A stretch of 64,000 bases of DNA from assembly GCF_025273675.1 (NCBI RefSeq), contig NZ_CP045809.1:3968001-4032000 (forward strand). Direction: 5' to 3'. The stretch is from Gordonia pseudamarae. Its GTDB lineage: Bacteria; Actinomycetota; Actinomycetes; Mycobacteriales; Mycobacteriaceae. Numbering within the stretch: position 1 is the first letter of the stretch; each line of letters begins with the position of its first letter. The notes below the pieces were generated by a model, which worked only from the letters and a program-made list of their open reading frames with translations, did not search any database and was not told where the DNA came from. A program made the position numbers and the translations under genes. Shown here in pieces: positions 1 through 10,203 of the stretch.

Positions 1-3000
1 ATGCTGCGCTGCACACCCGACACCGGAACCACCGCGGCACGCGTTCGCGGCCCCAGCGGGGGTGCGGCCTGACCGGCCATCAGACCCGACACGTACTCGG
101 CGAGCCGGGCGACGGTCGGATGTTCGAACAGTTCCCGCACCGGCACCTGGCGGTCGACGACCGCACCGATCCGCGCGACGACCTTGGTCGCCGACAGCGA
201 GTTGCCGCCCAGGTCGAAGAAGGAATCGTGTACGCTCACCCGGTCCACGCCCAGAACCTGACCGAAGATGTCGGCGACAACCGACTCCAGCTGGGTTCGC
301 GGAGCGACGAAGGCACCCACGACCTCGGTGAAGTCGATAGGTGGCAACATGGACCGGTCGACCTTGCCGACGGCGGTCGTGGCGAACTCGTCGACGATCT
401 TGACGGTGAGCGGAATCAGGTACACCGGCAGCAGGTCGGTGACATAGGCGACCAACGACTCACCGGTCACCGCGGCCCCCGGCCACAGCGTCGCATAGGC
501 CACCAGGACCTTTTCACCCGACGGGCCGTCGACACCGAGGCTGACGGCGTTGCGCACATCCGGATGCGACAGCAATGCGGCATCGAGTTCACCCGGCTCG
601 ATCCGCTGACCGCGGATCTTGAGCTGGAAATCGGTACGGCCGTGGTATTCGATGCGGCCGTCGGCGCGCAGGGTGGCCCGGTCGCCGGTGCGGTACATAC
701 GGGCACCGGGCAGGAACGGGTGGGCGACGAACCTGGCCGCGGTGAGACCGGGCTGATTCCGGTACCCTTCCGCGAGCCGATCACCGCTGATGTACAGCTC
801 ACCCGGAACCCCGAGGGGCAGCGGACGCAGACCGCGGTCCAGGATGAGGGCCCCGACCGAGGTTCCCGGCCGGCCGATGGTGATCTCGTCGTCGATCGAG
901 TACGGGTCGTCGACGGTGACCCACACCGTGGTCTCGGTGGGCCCGTAGATGTTGACCACGCGGCGGTCCTGGGACACCCAGCGACGCATCACATCCGGCG
1001 GCAGCGCCTCTCCGCCGACACAGATCGTGGTGAGCGTGGGTACCCGGACCGGATCCAGAGTGTCGAGCAGCGCCGGCACCAGGAACGTGTGGGTGACCTG
1101 ATGCTCGTTGATGAACTCCTCGAGCTGGGCGCCGGCGAACGTGTCGAAATCGGCGACGGCCAGCTCCGCGCCCACCGGCAGCGCCATGATCAGCTCCAGG
1201 ACCGTGGCATCGAAGCTCGGGGCCGACACATGCAGCACGCACGAGTCGTGGTCGAGGCCGAGCCGCTCAATCGTGTCCGCGCACAGACTCGCCAGCCCAC
1301 CGGAGGCGACCGAAACCCCCTTCGGCGCCCCCGTGGAGCCGGACGTGTACAGCAGATACGCCACGTCCGCGACGTGGGCGGGCCGAACCAGCTCGGCATC
1401 GGACACCGCCGCACCGTTGTAGCCGGCCAGCCGCAGCTCCACATCCGCCGAATCCAGGACGATCCAGTCCAGTTCCGCCAGCTCTGCGACCTCGCCGACG
1501 GTCAGCCCGACGATCGGGTCCGAGTCCGCGACCATCACCTGCTTACGGTCGAGCGGATGGCGCGGATCGATCATCACGAACGCCGCACCCGCCGTGGCCA
1601 CGGCGGCCAGGGCGATCACCGACTGCGGCGATCGCGGAATGCTGATGGCCACCACATCTCCGGGACCGATGCCGCGGGAGATCAGGTCACGGGCCAGCTG
1701 ATTGACCCGGGCGCCGAACAGCCGGTGCGAGATGATCTCGCCGGCACCGCTGACCGCTGGCCCCAGCCGGCCCACCGAACGGGTGCCCGTGGCGAACAAC
1801 TGACGCAGGGTCTGTCCGGGCGGGCCGGGCAGCGGCTGCCGCAGACCCGCCAGCACCCCATCGTCGACGATGTCGATCCGGCCGACCGGCCGGGCCGGGT
1901 CGGCCACCATCGCCTCGACGACCCGGATGAACTGCCGGGAGAGGTCGGCGATGGTCTCGTGATCGAAGATGTCGGTGGCGTAGCAGAACTCCAGCGCGAG
2001 CCGGGGCGCCCCGGCGTCCGACTCGATGACGGTCAGGCCCAGATCGTATTTGGCCACCGGCACGCGGGCGTCGAGGACGTCGAGCCCGCCATCGTCGGCG
2101 GAGATCCCGACCGGGTCGCGCTGCATCGACAGGATCACCTGGAACAACGGACTGTGCAGCCGCGAACGATTGGTCGCGACCGCGTCGACGACCTGCTCGA
2201 ACGGGACCTGCGAATGTTGCAGCGCGCGCGTGCGGGACCGGTGGGCCGTGGCCACCGCCTCGGCCACCGACAGCGAGGGATCGATGAGCGTGCGCAACAC
2301 GACCGTGTTGACGAACATGCCGATCAGATCGGAGGTCTCCGGCTCGTCACGACCGGCGACGGCGGTGCCCACGGCCACATCGTCGGTGTCGGCGAGCCGG
2401 TGCAGTACCACGGCCAGCGCCGCGTGCAGCACCGAGAACGTGGTCACCCCGAGCCGGCCCGCGAGGGTCCGCACCCGTGCCGCGGTCTCCGACGACAACT
2501 CGGTGTCGAGGAACGCGCCGACCCCCGTCGGGGTGCGCGGCCGGGGCCGGTCCGTCGGGAGCGCCAGCAACTCCGGCAGGCCGGACAGTTCGTCCTGCCA
2601 GAAGGCCAGCTCGTGACTCAGCTGAGAGTCCGGGTCGTCCGGCTCGCCGAGCACGGCGCGCTGCCAGATCGCGAAGTCGGCGTACTGCACCGCCAGCGGC
2701 TCCCACATCAGCGCGTGGTCGTCGCGGCGGGCCAGGTAGGCGGCCATGAGATCGGAGATCAGCGGTCGCAGCGACGCGCCGTCGCCGGCCACATGATGCA
2801 GCACCAGGACCAGGACGTAGTCGCCGCCCGATCGCAGCACCGAGGCCCGGAACGGGATCTCGGAGATCAGGTCGAAGCCCCGCGCGGCCTGGGCCGTGAC
2901 CGTGGCGTCCAACTCGCCGGGAGCACAGTCGATGACGTCCATGGCGAACCGGTCGGCCACATCCGCGACCGGGAGGATCTCCTGGACGGGCTCACCGTCG

Positions 3001-6000
3001 ATGGCCGGGAACCTGGTACGCAGGATCTCGTGCCGGGCCACCACGTCGAGGACCGCCGTGCGCAGCGCCGGCAGGTCGATGTCCGGGCCGAGCCGGACGG
3101 CACCGGGCATGTTGTAGGTCGGGGCGTCCGGATCCATCCGGTTGATGAACCAGATCCGCGCCTGGGCGAACGCGACCGGGATACGCGCCGGACGTGTCCC
3201 GGCATGCAGGGGAAGCCGCTGCCCGACGTTGTCGGCGCTGTCGATCGCGGTGGCCAACTCGGCCACGTCCCGGCTGTCGAAGATGTCGTTGAGCGAGACC
3301 GCCACACCGAACTCGTTACGCAGACGCGCCGCCAGCCGGGCCGCGATCAGCGAGTCGGCCCCGAGCGTGAAGATATTGTCCCGAAGACCGATCCGCTCGG
3401 ACTCCAGCAGCTCCGACAGCACGGCGACCAGTCGGTGCTGGACCTGGGTCTCCGGCTCCACATACTCGACCGTCTCATCGAGGACCAGCGTCGGCACCGG
3501 CAGCGCGGCGCGGTCGAGCTTGCCCGAGGTGTTGACGGGAAAAGCATCGAGAACCACGACGGAGGAGGGCACCATGTAGCGCGGCAGATGCCGGCGGCAC
3601 CAGCGCATCAGGGCGTCGGACAGGTTGGCCACCGGTGTACCGGCCTTGGGCCGCACATAGGCGACGATCGCGGGCGAGCCGGTCTCGTGCCGGACCATCA
3701 CGACGGCGCCGTCGATGCTGCCCGCACCGCGCAGGGTCGCCTCGATCTCGCCGAGTTCGACCCGCTGGCCACGGATCTTCACCTGGAAGTCGGTGCGGCC
3801 GAGGTAGTCGAGGTCGCCGCCGACGTTCCAGCGGACCAGGTCGCCGGTCCGGTACATACGCTCACCGAATACGAACGGATCGGCGACGAAACGCTCCGCG
3901 GTCAGCGCCGACTGGGCCTCGTAGCCGTCGGCCAGTTGCACTCCGGCCAGATAGAGTTCGCCGGCGATGCCGACGGGAACCCGGCGCAGCTGCGCGTCGA
4001 GGACATAGGTGCGGGTGTTGGGCACCGGACGGCCGATCGGGATGGCGTGCTCACCGCCGGTCACCTGGTACTCGGTGACCTCGACCGCGGCCTCCGTCGG
4101 CCCGTATAGGTTGATCAGCGCGGCATCGGACTCGCCGACGACCCGGTGGGCCAGCCCCGCCGGCAAACCCTCGCCGGAGGTGAACACGCGCCGCACCGAG
4201 GCGGGCAGCGCGGGTATGCCCGGGGTGGCCGCGTCGACGAAAACGTCCAGCATCGACGGCACGAAATGCACGTTGGTCACTTCGCGCTCGACGATGAGCG
4301 AGCGCAGATAGGCCGGGTCGCGGTGACCGCCCGCGCGGGCGATCACCATCCGGGCGCCCACCTGTAGCGGCCAGAACAGCTCGCCCACCGAGACGTCAAA
4401 GGTGAACGGTGTCTTGTACAGGACCGCGTCACCGGCGCCCACCGGATAGTGCGCCTGCATCCAGGCCAGCCGGTTGGACACCGCGGCCACACTCACGTTC
4501 ACGCCCTTGGGCACACCCGTCGACCCGGAGGTGAAGATGACATAGGCGGTGCGCGCCGCGCGGGGAATCACCGGCCCGTCGGTCCCGAACTCGCCCGGCA
4601 CCGCGGAGAAACCGATCTCGGCCAGGTATTCGGCGTCGATGACCTTGGTCGGCCCGGCGGTGTCGAGCACCAGCCGACGACGGCCCTCGGGCGAGGTCGG
4701 ATCGAGCGGCACGTACGCACCGCCGGCGGTCAGCGCCGCGTAGATCGCCACCACCTGCTCGATGCCGCGATCAAGTACCACGCCTACGCGATCACCCGGA
4801 CGAACGCCGTCGGCCACCAGCCGCGCCCCCAGCGCGCGCCGGAGGGCGTCGAACTCGGCGTAGGTCCACTCAGCGGTGTCGTCGGTGATCGCCACCCGAT
4901 CGGGGTGCTCGGCCACCCGCGCGCGGAAGAGCGCCAGCAGATCGGTGTCGCAGGCGGAGCGCTCGTCCCAGGCCCGGACCGGACCGGTCTGCAGCGCGGT
5001 GAGGTCGGCGGCCTCGCCGGGCAGCAGCAGTTCGATGTCGCGGACACCGGCGTCGAGGTCATTGAGCATCCGCTCCACGAATGCCAGAAAGCGCCGGTGA
5101 TGCGATTCGATCTCGACCCGGGTGTACAGGTGGGGATTGCCGTGCAGATCGACCACCAGCGGCGCACCGGGGCTCGACTGGTACAGGTTGACCAACAGAT
5201 CGTCGAGGATGCCCGAGGTCAGGATGCGATAGGTGACCTCAGCCCCGTCGATGGCGATGGGCTCATCGAAGAAGACCATGTTGATCCGCGGGCCGAACCC
5301 GAAAGAACTGCCGTCCATACCCGCGTCGCGCTTGATGTCCTCGGACCGGTACCGCTGGTGCCGCAGCGCCCCCGTCATCTCCAACTGCGCCGATCCGATG
5401 AGCTCACGCACCGTCTGGGCCGACACGTCCCGCAGCCGGATGGGCAGGATGTTGGACACCATGCCGCCCGACCGCTTGATCTTGGCCGTGGATCGGCCCG
5501 TGACCGGCAGACTCATCACGATGTCGTCGGTACCCGACATCCGCCCCAGGAAGGCACTGAAGGCCGCGGTGAGGACCACCGCCATCGACGAACGGCACTC
5601 CTTGGCGGTCGCTTCGAGCCGTGCCTGCAGCGAGGCGTCGAGGGCCTGGCTGACCACGACGTTGTCGAAGGACAGCGGCGCGGTGGTGGGCACATGCGAC
5701 AACGTGACCCGCTCGGGCAGATTCTGGACCCGCTCCAGCCAGTGCTCGCGGTCGGTCGTGCGCCGGGTGCCGGTGACGTAGGAATTCTCGTAGTCGACGA
5801 TCTCGGCCATCGTCGCCGCGGGCTTGACGTCGACGACCTGCTCACCGCGGCGTACGGCGTTGTAGTGGTCGACGATGCGACGCAGGATGGACAGCGCGGC
5901 ATAGCCGTCGACGATGATGTGATGGCTGCGCATGTACCAGAATACGCGGTCGTCGGCGACGCGCAGCAGAATCAGGACGATGAACTGATCGGTGATCAGA

Positions 6001-6413
6001 TCGACCGGACGGCGGTATTCCGCTTCCATCCAGGTCATGGCCGCCGCTACGGGATCGGCGTCCTCACGCAGGTCGATGATCTGCGAATGCTGGTCGAAGT
6101 CGAGGTCGACGTACTGCATGGGCACGCCATCGACCTCGGTGATCCGCACGTACGGCGACTGGATCTGCTTGCCGACGAGTTCGCAGATCTCGGTGAAGAG
6201 CCGGTCATCGAAACCGCCGGGTGCGTGCTGGATATCGACGTACTGGGCGATGTTGACGGAGTAGTCGGGCGACAGGTTCTCGGCGAACCACATGCCGCGC
6301 TGTGCGGGGGTGAGCGGCAACAGATCGTCGGGCAGCACAGTGCCGGGCAACGACTCGACGCCGTCCACACGCTCCACGGAATCTCCACCGCAGTCCGCGC
6401 TCGACCCAGTCAT
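1..6413 (-). CDS. Nonribosomal peptide synthetase, 5' part (C-A-PCP-C-A-PCP-...)
   Basis: Multimodular synthetase that activates amino acids and joins them on carrier domains. The 3' end lies beyond the left edge, so about 2137 residues are visible. Domains in order: condensation (HHIIVDG near residue 165); adenylation (TSGSTGVPKG ~628, LYGPTEA ~769, YRTGD ~855, GKLDR ~965); carrier with LGADSL serine (~1018); condensation (HHVAGDG ~1208); adenylation (TSGSTGAPKG ~1691, IYGPTET ~1820, YRTGD ~1906, GKVDR ~2015); carrier with LGGNSL (~2067). The visible part ends in VSGVQRS, the start of another condensation or epimerisation domain. The ATG at 6413 follows GGGAGGTAGAGG. Every core motif seen is intact. 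The protein begins with a condensation domain and has no loading module, so it either accepts an acyl or peptidyl starter or works downstream of another synthetase. No MbtH-like gene is in the window. Substrates were not predicted. Confidence 0.95.
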   Translation of the reverse strand, partial: MTGSSADCGGDSVERVDGVESLPGTVLPDDLLPLTPAQRGMWFAENLSPDYSVNIAQYVDIQHAPGGFDDRLFTEICELVGKQIQSPYVRITEVDGVPMQYVDLDFDQHSQIIDLREDADPVAAAMTWMEAEYRRPVDLITDQFIVLILLRVADDRVFWYMRSHHIIVDGYAALSILRRIVDHYNAVRRGEQVVDVKPAATMAEIVDYENSYVTGTRRTTDREHWLERVQNLPERVTLSHVPTTAPLSFDNVVVSQALDASLQARLEATAKECRSSMAVVLTAAFSAFLGRMSGTDDIVMSLPVTGRSTAKIKRSGGMVSNILPIRLRDVSAQTVRELIGSAQLEMTGALRHQRYRSEDIKRDAGMDGSSFGFGPRINMVFFDEPIAIDGAEVTYRILTSGILDDLLVNLYQSSPGAPLVVDLHGNPHLYTRVEIESHHRRFLAFVERMLNDLDAGVRDIELLLPGEAADLTALQTGPVRAWDERSACDTDLLALFRARVAEHPDRVAITDDTAEWTYAEFDALRRALGARLVADGVRPGDRVGVVLDRGIEQVVAIYAALTAGGAYVPLDPTSPEGRRRLVLDTAGPTKVIDAEYLAEIGFSAVPGEFGTDGPVIPRAARTAYVIFTSGSTGVPKGVNVSVAAVSNRLAWMQAHYPVGAGDAVLYKTPFTFDVSVGELFWPLQVGARMVIARAGGHRDPAYLRSLIVEREVTNVHFVPSMLDVFVDAATPGIPALPASVRRVFTSGEGLPAGLAHRVVGESDAALINLYGPTEAAVEVTEYQVTGGEHAIPIGRPVPNTRTYVLDAQLRRVPVGIAGELYLAGVQLADGYEAQSALTAERFVADPFVFGERMYRTGDLVRWNVGGDLDYLGRTDFQVKIRGQRVELGEIEATLRGAGSIDGAVVMVRHETGSPAIVAYVRPKAGTPVANLSDALMRWCRRHLPRYMVPSSVVVLDAFPVNTSGKLDRAALPVPTLVLDETVEYVEPETQVQHRLVAVLSELLESERIGLRDNIFTLGADSLIAARLAARLRNEFGVAVSLNDIFDSRDVAELATAIDSADNVGQRLPLHAGTRPARIPVAFAQARIWFINRMDPDAPTYNMPGAVRLGPDIDLPALRTAVLDVVARHEILRTRFPAIDGEPVQEILPVADVADRFAMDVIDCAPGELDATVTAQAARGFDLISEIPFRASVLRSGGDYVLVLVLHHVAGDGASLRPLISDLMAAYLARRDDHALMWEPLAVQYADFAIWQRAVLGEPDDPDSQLSHELAFWQDELSGLPELLALPTDRPRPRTPTGVGAFLDTELSSETAARVRTLAGRLGVTTFSVLHAALAVVLHRLADTDDVAVGTAVAGRDEPETSDLIGMFVNTVVLRTLIDPSLSVAEAVATAHRSRTRALQHSQVPFEQVVDAVATNRSRLHSPLFQVILSMQRDPVGISADDGGLDVLDARVPVAKYDLGLTVIESDAGAPRLALEFCYATDIFDHETIADLSRQFIRVVEAMVADPARPVGRIDIVDDGVLAGLRQPLPGPPGQTLRQLFATGTRSVGRLGPAVSGAGEIISHRLFGARVNQLARDLISRGIGPGDVVAISIPRSPQSVIALAAVATAGAAFVMIDPRHPLDRKQVMVADSDPIVGLTVGEVAELAELDWIVLDSADVELRLAGYNGAAVSDAELVRPAHVADVAYLLYTSGSTGAPKGVSVASGGLASLCADTIERLGLDHDSCVLHVSAPSFDATVLELIMALPVGAELAVADFDTFAGAQLEEFINEHQVTHTFLVPALLDTLDPVRVPTLTTICVGGEALPPDVMRRWVSQDRRVVNIYGPTETTVWVTVDDPYSIDDEITIGRPGTSVGALILDRGLRPLPLGVPGELYISGDRLAEGYRNQPGLTAARFVAHPFLPGARMYRTGDRATLRADGRIEYHGRTDFQLKIRGQRIEPGELDAALLSHPDVRNAVSLGVDGPSGEKVLVAYATLWPGAAVTGESLVAYVTDLLPVYLIPLTVKIVDEFATTAVGKVDRSMLPPIDFTEVVGAFVAPRTQLESVVADIFGQVLGVDRVSVHDSFFDLGGNSLSATKVVARIGAVVDRQVPVRELFEHPTVARLAEYVSGLMAGQAAPPLGPRTRAAVVPVSGVQRS

Positions 6414-7095
6414 CGACCTCTACCTCCCTCGCTCGCCACCTCTGACCACCACGTGTTCTGCACCCCCACACCGGAAATCACGTAGGTAGCGCCGCGCCGT
6501 ATCCGTACCGCCCTTCACTCCCGCCTCGTAGCCGCGTGTCTGTTCGCCAAACCGTAACCCGGTTTACCGCCACCCCGGTGTTCGACCAGAGCACACTGGA
6601 CGTTACAACCACGTAGCGACTCCTGAGTTCGATACCGAGCGTTTAACCATAGGGCATCAACCATTCTGTCACCCCGTGGCCGACGCACGACACGGACCAT
6701 CCCCCCGACCGACGGGCGAATGTGCATGTAGAGGCGACTGACCTTGCACTTAGCCCGCCGGACCGGTGGGCCGGGCAGGGACATCGCCTCCGAAAAGTAG
6801 CCCGAACGATTGAAAATGCACCATCAATAGTCGTGAGGCCCTCCTCCTGGGTCACCGACAGCGGTCGTCACACACATCTGCATGAACATCGCATGTCATT
6901 CGACGTTCGACCGTAGCCACGCCCGCGGCGAGGCGAGTGCCGCACCGGCATATCGATGCAGTGCCGTGACAGTGTCGGGCCGGCACACGAGAACCGGGAA
7001 GTATGCTTTCACAAAGTCGATAGTCACCATGCCCATAGGCGGCATCGCGCCCCGCCGGACACGACAGCCATCCCAGCGACGACACCAGGAGCACC
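6414..7095. other. Intergenic region between NRPS and exporter (divergent promoters)
   Basis: This 682-base gap separates two divergently read genes and must hold both of their promoters. I see no convincing gene in it. The only structure noted is the inverted repeat AAACCG-5 nt-CGGTTT at 6549-6565, about 140 bases upstream of the synthetase start, which could be an operator. No clear -35/-10 pair was identified. Confidence 0.5.
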
Positions 7096-8526
7096 ATGCC
7101 TGAGGCCGCAGGCCTTACGCCCGACCCCGCCGACACGTCGGCATTCCCGGGTGACGCGTCAGCCGACGGTCCGCATAGCTCGATGAACCGGGTCGCCCGC
7201 GACGGTGATGACGACCTGCGCGCACGTGGCTACGCGCCCTCCACCACGCCCAATCTGCGGGCGCGACGACAGCCCTCGATGTCACCGGACCCCGTGACCA
7301 CGACGTCGCGCGGGCCCACGCACTCGCGCCGGACGGTACCGGAGGAAGCTCGGGACACCTCGGGCGCGCACGAGTCGGGCGGGCACAACGGCTTCTCCGG
7401 GTACAGTTCGGGCGGGCAGTACGGCTCGGGTTACGACGACGATCAGGAGACCCTGCGCATACCGATCACCGGACCGGCGCCGCGACGGTTATCCGGTGCC
7501 GTGGCCGCTGCTCCGGCGAACCCGGCCCGTACGGTCCACGCCGCCGCGACCCACACCCCGGCCACCCCCGCACGGTCGGCCATCGCCATCGAGGCCGTCA
7601 ATCTGCACAAACGCTTCAAGGACACCCTCGCCGTCGACGACGTGACCTTCAGTGTCCCCGCGGGCAGTATCGTGGCACTCCTCGGCCCCAACGGGGCCGG
7701 TAAGACCACGACCGTCAACATGCTGTGCACACTGCTCAAACCGGACGGCGGCACGGCACTCATCCACGGACACGACGTGGCCGAGGAGGCACCGGCGGTC
7801 CGCCGGATGATCTCCCTGACCGGTCAGTTCGCCGCCCTCGACGAGGGGCTCACCGGGCGGGAGAATCTCATCCTGTTCGGCCGGCTCCTCGGCCTGCGCA
7901 AGGACGAGGCCAAATCCCGGGGTGCGGATCTACTCGAACATTTCGGCCTCGTGGAGGCCGCCGACAAACGGGTCCGGGAGTACTCCGGTGGTATGCGCCG
8001 CCGCATCGACATCGCCTGCGGCCTGGTCACCTCACCCAAGGTGGTGTTCCTGGACGAACCCACCACCGGCCTGGATCCACGCAGCAGACAGGACGTGTGG
8101 GCACTGGTCGAACAGCTCAAGGACGCGGGTGTCACCACGTTGCTGACCACCCAGTACCTCGAAGAGGCCGACATGCTGTCGGACAATATCGTGGTTATCG
8201 ACCGCGGCCGGGTGATCGCCGAGGGCACCTCCGACGAGCTCAAGGCCGCGACCGGCGCCTCGTACTGCGATGTCACCCCCGAACACGCCGCGGACCTGCC
8301 GCGATTGCTCGCGATCCTCGCCGACCTGTTGCCACCGGGTCACCGGCAGACCGGCCTGACGGTGGTCGTTCCGGCGCCCGACGGTGCCGACACGCTGGTA
8401 GAGGTCGTCCGGCGGACCAGTGAGAGCGGGCTACGGCTGTCGGACATCACGATGCGCCGCCCCTCCCTCGACGAGGTGTTCCTGCGGCTGACCGATCCCG
8501 ACGCCGCCGGGGACTCCGACTCATGA
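7096..8526 (+). CDS. DrrA-type ABC exporter ATP-binding protein with long N-terminal extension
   Basis: ATPase subunit of a drug or lipid exporter of the daunorubicin-resistance type, 476 aa. Walker A GPNGAGKTT is near residue 195, signature YSGGMRRRID near 295, Walker B VVFLDEPTTGLD near 317, followed by a TTQYLEEAD switch region. The family is usually about 330 aa. Here roughly 140 residues, rich in Ser, Gly, Pro and Thr and probably disordered, precede the nucleotide-binding domain. ATG 7096 follows AGGAG, but in-frame ATGs at 7183 and 7279 would shorten the tail. The stop overlaps the drrB-like start (ATGA). The neighbouring divergent NRPS suggests it exports that peptide. Confidence 0.93.
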   Translation: MPEAAGLTPDPADTSAFPGDASADGPHSSMNRVARDGDDDLRARGYAPSTTPNLRARRQPSMSPDPVTTTSRGPTHSRRTVPEEARDTSGAHESGGHNGFSGYSSGGQYGSGYDDDQETLRIPITGPAPRRLSGAVAAAPANPARTVHAAATHTPATPARSAIAIEAVNLHKRFKDTLAVDDVTFSVPAGSIVALLGPNGAGKTTTVNMLCTLLKPDGGTALIHGHDVAEEAPAVRRMISLTGQFAALDEGLTGRENLILFGRLLGLRKDEAKSRGADLLEHFGLVEAADKRVREYSGGMRRRIDIACGLVTSPKVVFLDEPTTGLDPRSRQDVWALVEQLKDAGVTTLLTTQYLEEADMLSDNIVVIDRGRVIAEGTSDELKAATGASYCDVTPEHAADLPRLLAILADLLPPGHRQTGLTVVVPAPDGADTLVEVVRRTSESGLRLSDITMRRPSLDEVFLRLTDPDAAGDSDS

Positions 8527-9335
8527 GCGCGGCCGACACCACGACACTGCTCGGCCGGTCCCCCACGTCGATCAGCTCGTGGGGGCAGCTGTCCGCGCTC
8601 ACCCGCCGAGGCGTCCTGAACGTCATCAAGAGCGGCGAGTTCATCTTCTCGGTGGTCTCCCCGCTGTTCCTGGCCGTGTGCTTCTACCTCCCGCTTCACC
8701 GGGTGATGGAGCGGCAGGGCATCGACTACGCCCAGTTCCTGATGCCGATCATCGTGCTGCAGTCCGTCGGCTTCGCCGCCGGCACCTCGGCGATGCGGGC
8801 ATCAATGGACCTGGGTACCGGCATCGACCAGCGGTTGCGGGTGCTGCCCATCAACCGCGCGATCCCGACCCTGGCCAGGATGGCCACCAATGTCGGCCTG
8901 CTCACCGTGTCGATCATCTTCGCCAGCCTCATCTGCCTGGTCATCGGCTGGCGGCCGCAGGGCGGACTGTGGGGCACCATCAGTCTGTACGCGCTCGCGC
9001 TCGCGATCGGGGTCATCGTCAGCCTCCTGGCCGACGGCATCGGCATGATGGCCACCTCGCCGCAGGCAACCAGTCAGCTCACCGGTCTGCCGATGATCAT
9101 CCTGGGCATGTGTTCCACCGGCTTCAGCACGATCGAACGGTTCCCCGAATGGATTCGGCCGTTCGTCCGCAACCAGCCGATCTCGCAGCTCGCGACGGCT
9201 ATGCGCTCCCTCGACGAGGGCAACGCGTCCTGGTACACGATCGGCCCGACCGTCTGGTGGTGCCTGGGCCTGCTGGCGCTGGGCTCGTTGCTGCTGACAC
9301 TGGGAATCCGGAAGGCGAACAAGGCAACCCGATGA
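8523..9335 (+). CDS. DrrB-type ABC-2 transporter permease
   Basis: Membrane permease, 270 aa, of the ABC-2 type that pairs with the preceding ATPase. Several hydrophobic segments are visible, beginning with FSVVSPLFLAVCFYLPL near residue 40. The late segment containing LPMIILGMCSTGFSTIERFP resembles the conserved ABC-2 region, where a small-residue helix is followed by a Pro-rich loop. Translation is probably coupled, since its ATG lies in the ATGA overlap with the upstream stop. Substrate is unknown; context suggests the NRPS product. Confidence 0.9.
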   Translation: MSAADTTTLLGRSPTSISSWGQLSALTRRGVLNVIKSGEFIFSVVSPLFLAVCFYLPLHRVMERQGIDYAQFLMPIIVLQSVGFAAGTSAMRASMDLGTGIDQRLRVLPINRAIPTLARMATNVGLLTVSIIFASLICLVIGWRPQGGLWGTISLYALALAIGVIVSLLADGIGMMATSPQATSQLTGLPMIILGMCSTGFSTIERFPEWIRPFVRNQPISQLATAMRSLDEGNASWYTIGPTVWWCLGLLALGSLLLTLGIRKANKATR

Positions 9336-10153
9336 CCATCATGATCATGCCGGCACCGGCCGACGCACCACCGGAGGGCAGCCTGCGAGCGCTCATCTCG
9401 CAGGCTGTTCCGCTGATCGGGCGACAGCTCATCGTCTGGACCCGGGAACCGGTCACCATGCTGCAAAGCATCCTCATGCCCGCGCTCTCGATGGTCATGC
9501 TCAAAGTGGTGCTCGGCGATTCGATCGAGCTCGCCACCGGCCAGAACAGCGCCTACCGGACCGTACCGATGATCGTGCTGATCGGTTCGATGTTCGGGTC
9601 GATGGTCGCCGGTATCCGGCTCAACAATGAACGCGCCACCGGCCTGCTCAGCAGGCTGTACGTGATGCCGATCAGCCGCGGCGCCGACCTGACCGCCCGC
9701 ATCGTCAGCGAACTCATCCGGATCATCATCACCACCTGCGTACTGCTCGCCGTCGGCAGCCTGATCGGGTTCAGATTCCCCAACGGCATCTGGACGGTGC
9801 TGCCCATCATCGCCGTGGCGTTCATGTATGCGGTCGCCTTCGCGATGATGGTTCTGGCGGTGTCCGTGAGCACCCGTCCCGGCGTCACCCTGGTGCCGTA
9901 TCTGTCGTTGCTCTCGAGCGTGATGATGTTCTTCAACACCGGGTTCGTGCCGCTGGAGATGTATCCGGAATGGTTGCAGCCGATCGTCAAGTATCAGCCC
10001 ATGTCACCGGCCGTCGAGACGATGAAGTCGTTGTCGCTGGGCGGTCCGGTCACCGAACACTTCATCCTGGTGGTGATCTGGTCGGTGGTGATCCTGGGTC
10101 TGTCGATCTATCCGGCGCTGCGCGGATACCACAAGGCCGCGTCGGGTCGCTGA
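9332..10153 (+). CDS. DrrC-type ABC-2 transporter permease
   Basis: Second membrane permease of the exporter, 273 aa, starting in an ATGA overlap with the preceding permease. Hydrophobic segments alternate with short loops, and the conserved late segment FFNTGFVPLEMYPEWLQPI matches the same ABC-2 region as in its partner. Two permeases with one ATPase give the DrrABC arrangement, which in mycobacteria is known for a complex-lipid exporter and in Streptomyces for drug export. The operon ends here; a 14-bp palindrome at 10170-10183 follows. Confidence 0.9.
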   Translation: MTIMIMPAPADAPPEGSLRALISQAVPLIGRQLIVWTREPVTMLQSILMPALSMVMLKVVLGDSIELATGQNSAYRTVPMIVLIGSMFGSMVAGIRLNNERATGLLSRLYVMPISRGADLTARIVSELIRIIITTCVLLAVGSLIGFRFPNGIWTVLPIIAVAFMYAVAFAMMVLAVSVSTRPGVTLVPYLSLLSSVMMFFNTGFVPLEMYPEWLQPIVKYQPMSPAVETMKSLSLGGPVTEHFILVVIWSVVILGLSIYPALRGYHKAASGR

Positions 10154-10169
10154 CTCCCCGCGCCAAGCC

Positions 10170-10183
10170 TGCGGATGTCCGCA
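10170..10183. promoter_or_regulatory. Palindrome upstream of the Fic toxin-antitoxin pair
   Basis: The sequence TGCGGATGTCCGCA is a perfect six-base inverted repeat with a two-base centre, 20 bases before the antitoxin start. It could be an operator for the toxin-antitoxin pair. It has no T-run, so it is unlikely to be a terminator. Confidence 0.35.
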
Positions 10184-10203
10184 CTTGCTGACACAGTCGT
10201 CAC

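Noticed and set aside
120..6485. Two very long open frames on the plus strand (about 1329 and 678 codons) over the NRPS
   Set aside because: They are antisense shadows. The minus strand carries all condensation, adenylation and carrier motifs in one continuous frame, while the plus-strand translations are Asp/Arg/Gly-rich without domain motifs.
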